From the NCBI GenBank assembly GCA_036365455.1, contig JAWQUS010000026.1:17983111-18047110 (forward strand): DNA of 64,000 bases, written 5' to 3'. Under the pieces are notes generated by a model that saw nothing but the letters and a program-made list of their open reading frames with translations, ran no database searches and was not told the DNA's origin. This DNA comes from Macrosoma leucophasiata. Lineage: Eukaryota > Arthropoda > Insecta > Lepidoptera > Hedylidae. Positions 62,646-64,000 of the stretch are shown one piece after another. The first letter of the stretch is position 1, and the number at the start of each line of letters is the position of its first letter. The position numbers and the translations under genes are program-made.

Positions 62646-64000
62646 AGCATCTTCCTCTAACATAATTAGAGACTTTTCTTACGGTGAATTTTATTACTAA
62701 TTATATTTATTTTATTATGTACAGACAGTTTACTTATAAGATTGTTCTTATTCTAGACTTATCATTATTATTATTTCTTTACTTTATATTTATCCTTTAT
62801 TTTTCTTTCTATTATTACTATACCTTAACGAATTTTGACGAGTGACATTAACATTTACATAAGCTTATGGCTTAACGTTATCATACTTATACCTATACTG
62901 TTCTTTATTTCACTTATTTATAATTTTATCTGTGTAGTTTATTTTATACTTATAGTTTATTTTCTTAATATTATACTAATGCTCTATGTTGTTTACTTTA
63001 TGCTAAACTATGCTATTGGTATATAATCTTAACTTATATATAATAGCATATGCTTATTTATCTGTTTTGTTTCTGTTTATTACCTTACTACTAATTTTAA
63101 TACAATATCTTAAGAATACTTTTTGTAATTTTTTATTTGCTAATAGTGTTGACAAATTATTGTGAGTAAGTTTCTCCTCTATATACTGTTCTAGCTCATG
63201 TCTGTCAAGGTCATACACCGGGCAGTCCAGGAGGACATGCGGGACCGATTCGACGACTCCCGGCTCGCAGATACATGACGGGCTCTCCTTACACTTGAAG
63301 CGATTTAGGTATTCAGAGAACCCGCCATGTCCTGTCAGTACTTGTGTTAGTATGCCCGTTGGTTGGAGTTTTCTAACTAACGCGTAAGCATCTCTGGCAT
63401 CTGGAAGGAACAGCTTAGTACCCGAGGCAGTTTCTCCGGACCGGTATCTTCGGTTCCATTCATCAAGCGACTCTTCTCGAATTAGTCGCTTGACGAACGA
63501 CACCGGACACCGGTCATAGTCTGGTTTCTTTTTACTGTTCTGTGCAGCTTCCTTTGCCAGTATGTCTGCACGCTCGTTTCCCGGAAGCCCCGCATGAGCC
63601 TTGACCCAGAACAAGGAGACAACTTTGCCCTGAGCCAAGGCAGCCTTCAGGTTACTCCTTGAGTGTACTGCAAGAGGGTGAAGCGAGCTTTGGTTTATAA
63701 CCGTCTCCAATGCAGACCTGGAGTCACTATAAATGCCAAAGCTCGCTTGCTTACTCTTCAAGACCTCGCCCGTCGCCCTGCATATGGCCAGTAATTCGGC
63801 TTGGTAGACCGTGCAGTACGATGAGAGACAAAGTTTGACGGATTTGGTTTCGGCCACACTGTTCCATAGTGACAGTGCAGCTCCGACCTTTCCGTCAATT
63901 TTGCTCCCATCGGTGTAAATTTGTACTGCTTGTGTGCTGTGTGAATCAACGAGTTGCTGGTCTACCAGTTTCACAAATTCCAGGTCCATATGCAGTGCAG
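62614..64000 (-). mobile_element. TRAS-like element B3, 3' part, cut by window end
   Basis: A third B copy begins with a 25-nt poly(A) (62,614-62,638), 3' UTR with the TATGCTATT stem, and the 3' third of ORF2. No difference from B1 or B2 was seen over the available 1.39 kb. Confidence 0.9.
63054..64000 (-). CDS. Element B3 ORF2, C-terminal part (partial)
   Basis: The frame is open to the window end and covers the RNase H domain (YTDGSKIDG, YQAELLAI, IYSDSRSAL, KAHAGLPGNERAD) and the terminal zinc knuckle. The sequence is identical to the same part of B1 and B2. The ATG at about 63,987-63,989 is internal, not a start. Confidence 0.9.
   Translation of the reverse strand, partial: ALHMDLEFVKLVDQQLVDSHSTQAVQIYTDGSKIDGKVGAALSLWNSVAETKSVKLCLSSYCTVYQAELLAICRATGEVLKSKQASFGIYSDSRSALETVINQSSLHPLAVHSRSNLKAALAQGKVVSLFWVKAHAGLPGNERADILAKEAAQNSKKKPDYDRCPVSFVKRLIREESLDEWNRRYRSGETASGTKLFLPDARDAYALVRKLQPTGILTQVLTGHGGFSEYLNRFKCKESPSCICEPGVVESVPHVLLDCPVYDLDRHELEQYIEEKLTHNNLSTLLANKKLQKVFLRYCIKISSKVINRNKTDK

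Overview
The window looks like an insect chromosome arm running into a telomere, most likely from a moth or butterfly (Lepidoptera). The evidence is (TTAGG)n telomeric DNA carrying full-length TRAS-like retrotransposons on one strand and SART-like pieces on the other, lepidopteran Helitron-like ends (CTAGT termini), a tRNA-headed SINE, and many short dispersed repeats. On the + strand the G-rich TTAGG sequence reads left to right, so the chromosome tip is expected to the right and the centromere to the left.

Layout. Positions 1-33,685 are gene-poor, AT-rich DNA filled with decayed repeats: the 3' part of an RTE-like LINE (1-2308), Helitron-like fragments including a readable helicase C-terminus (12,314-12,622), minisatellites, perfect hairpins, a SINE, a 3 kb inverted-repeat DNA element (26,639-29,631) with a LINE nested in it, and other LINE pieces. 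The only host coding sequence I can support is a first exon on the - strand (25,478-25,665). It encodes a signal peptide and the N-terminal cap of a leucine-rich-repeat protein, ends in a consensus splice donor, and has a GC-rich 5' flank to its right. Its remaining exons should lie further left.

Positions 33,686-41,709 are old subtelomere: five TTAGG units, two fused SART/R1-type reverse transcriptase fragments on the + strand, then a decayed TRAS-like element on the - strand (element C) whose ORF1 is open and whose ORF2 is broken.

Positions 41,710-64,000 are young telomeric DNA. An intact TRAS-like element (A) is followed by a tandem array of a second intact type (B1, B2, start of B3), separated by about 40 TTAGG units each. 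One TTAGG block is interrupted by a 797 bp SART-like insertion in the opposite orientation. Intact elements carry ORF1 (484 aa, three CCHC zinc knuckles) and ORF2 (1233 codons: APE-type endonuclease, reverse transcriptase, RNase H, terminal CCHC), so each could in principle supply its own retrotransposition proteins. All 3' junctions in TTAGG fit a nick between T and A of TT^AGG.

The most notable observations are these. B units appear identical including poly(A) length. ORF2 lies in the +1 frame directly after the ORF1 stop and has no AUG ahead of the first endonuclease motif. A 15 bp telomere variant containing CTCGAG is repeated exactly four times at every A and B 5' junction. A 265 bp 5' module is identical between A and B although their proteins differ. 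Reading was by eye only; family names rest on motifs, not on searches.
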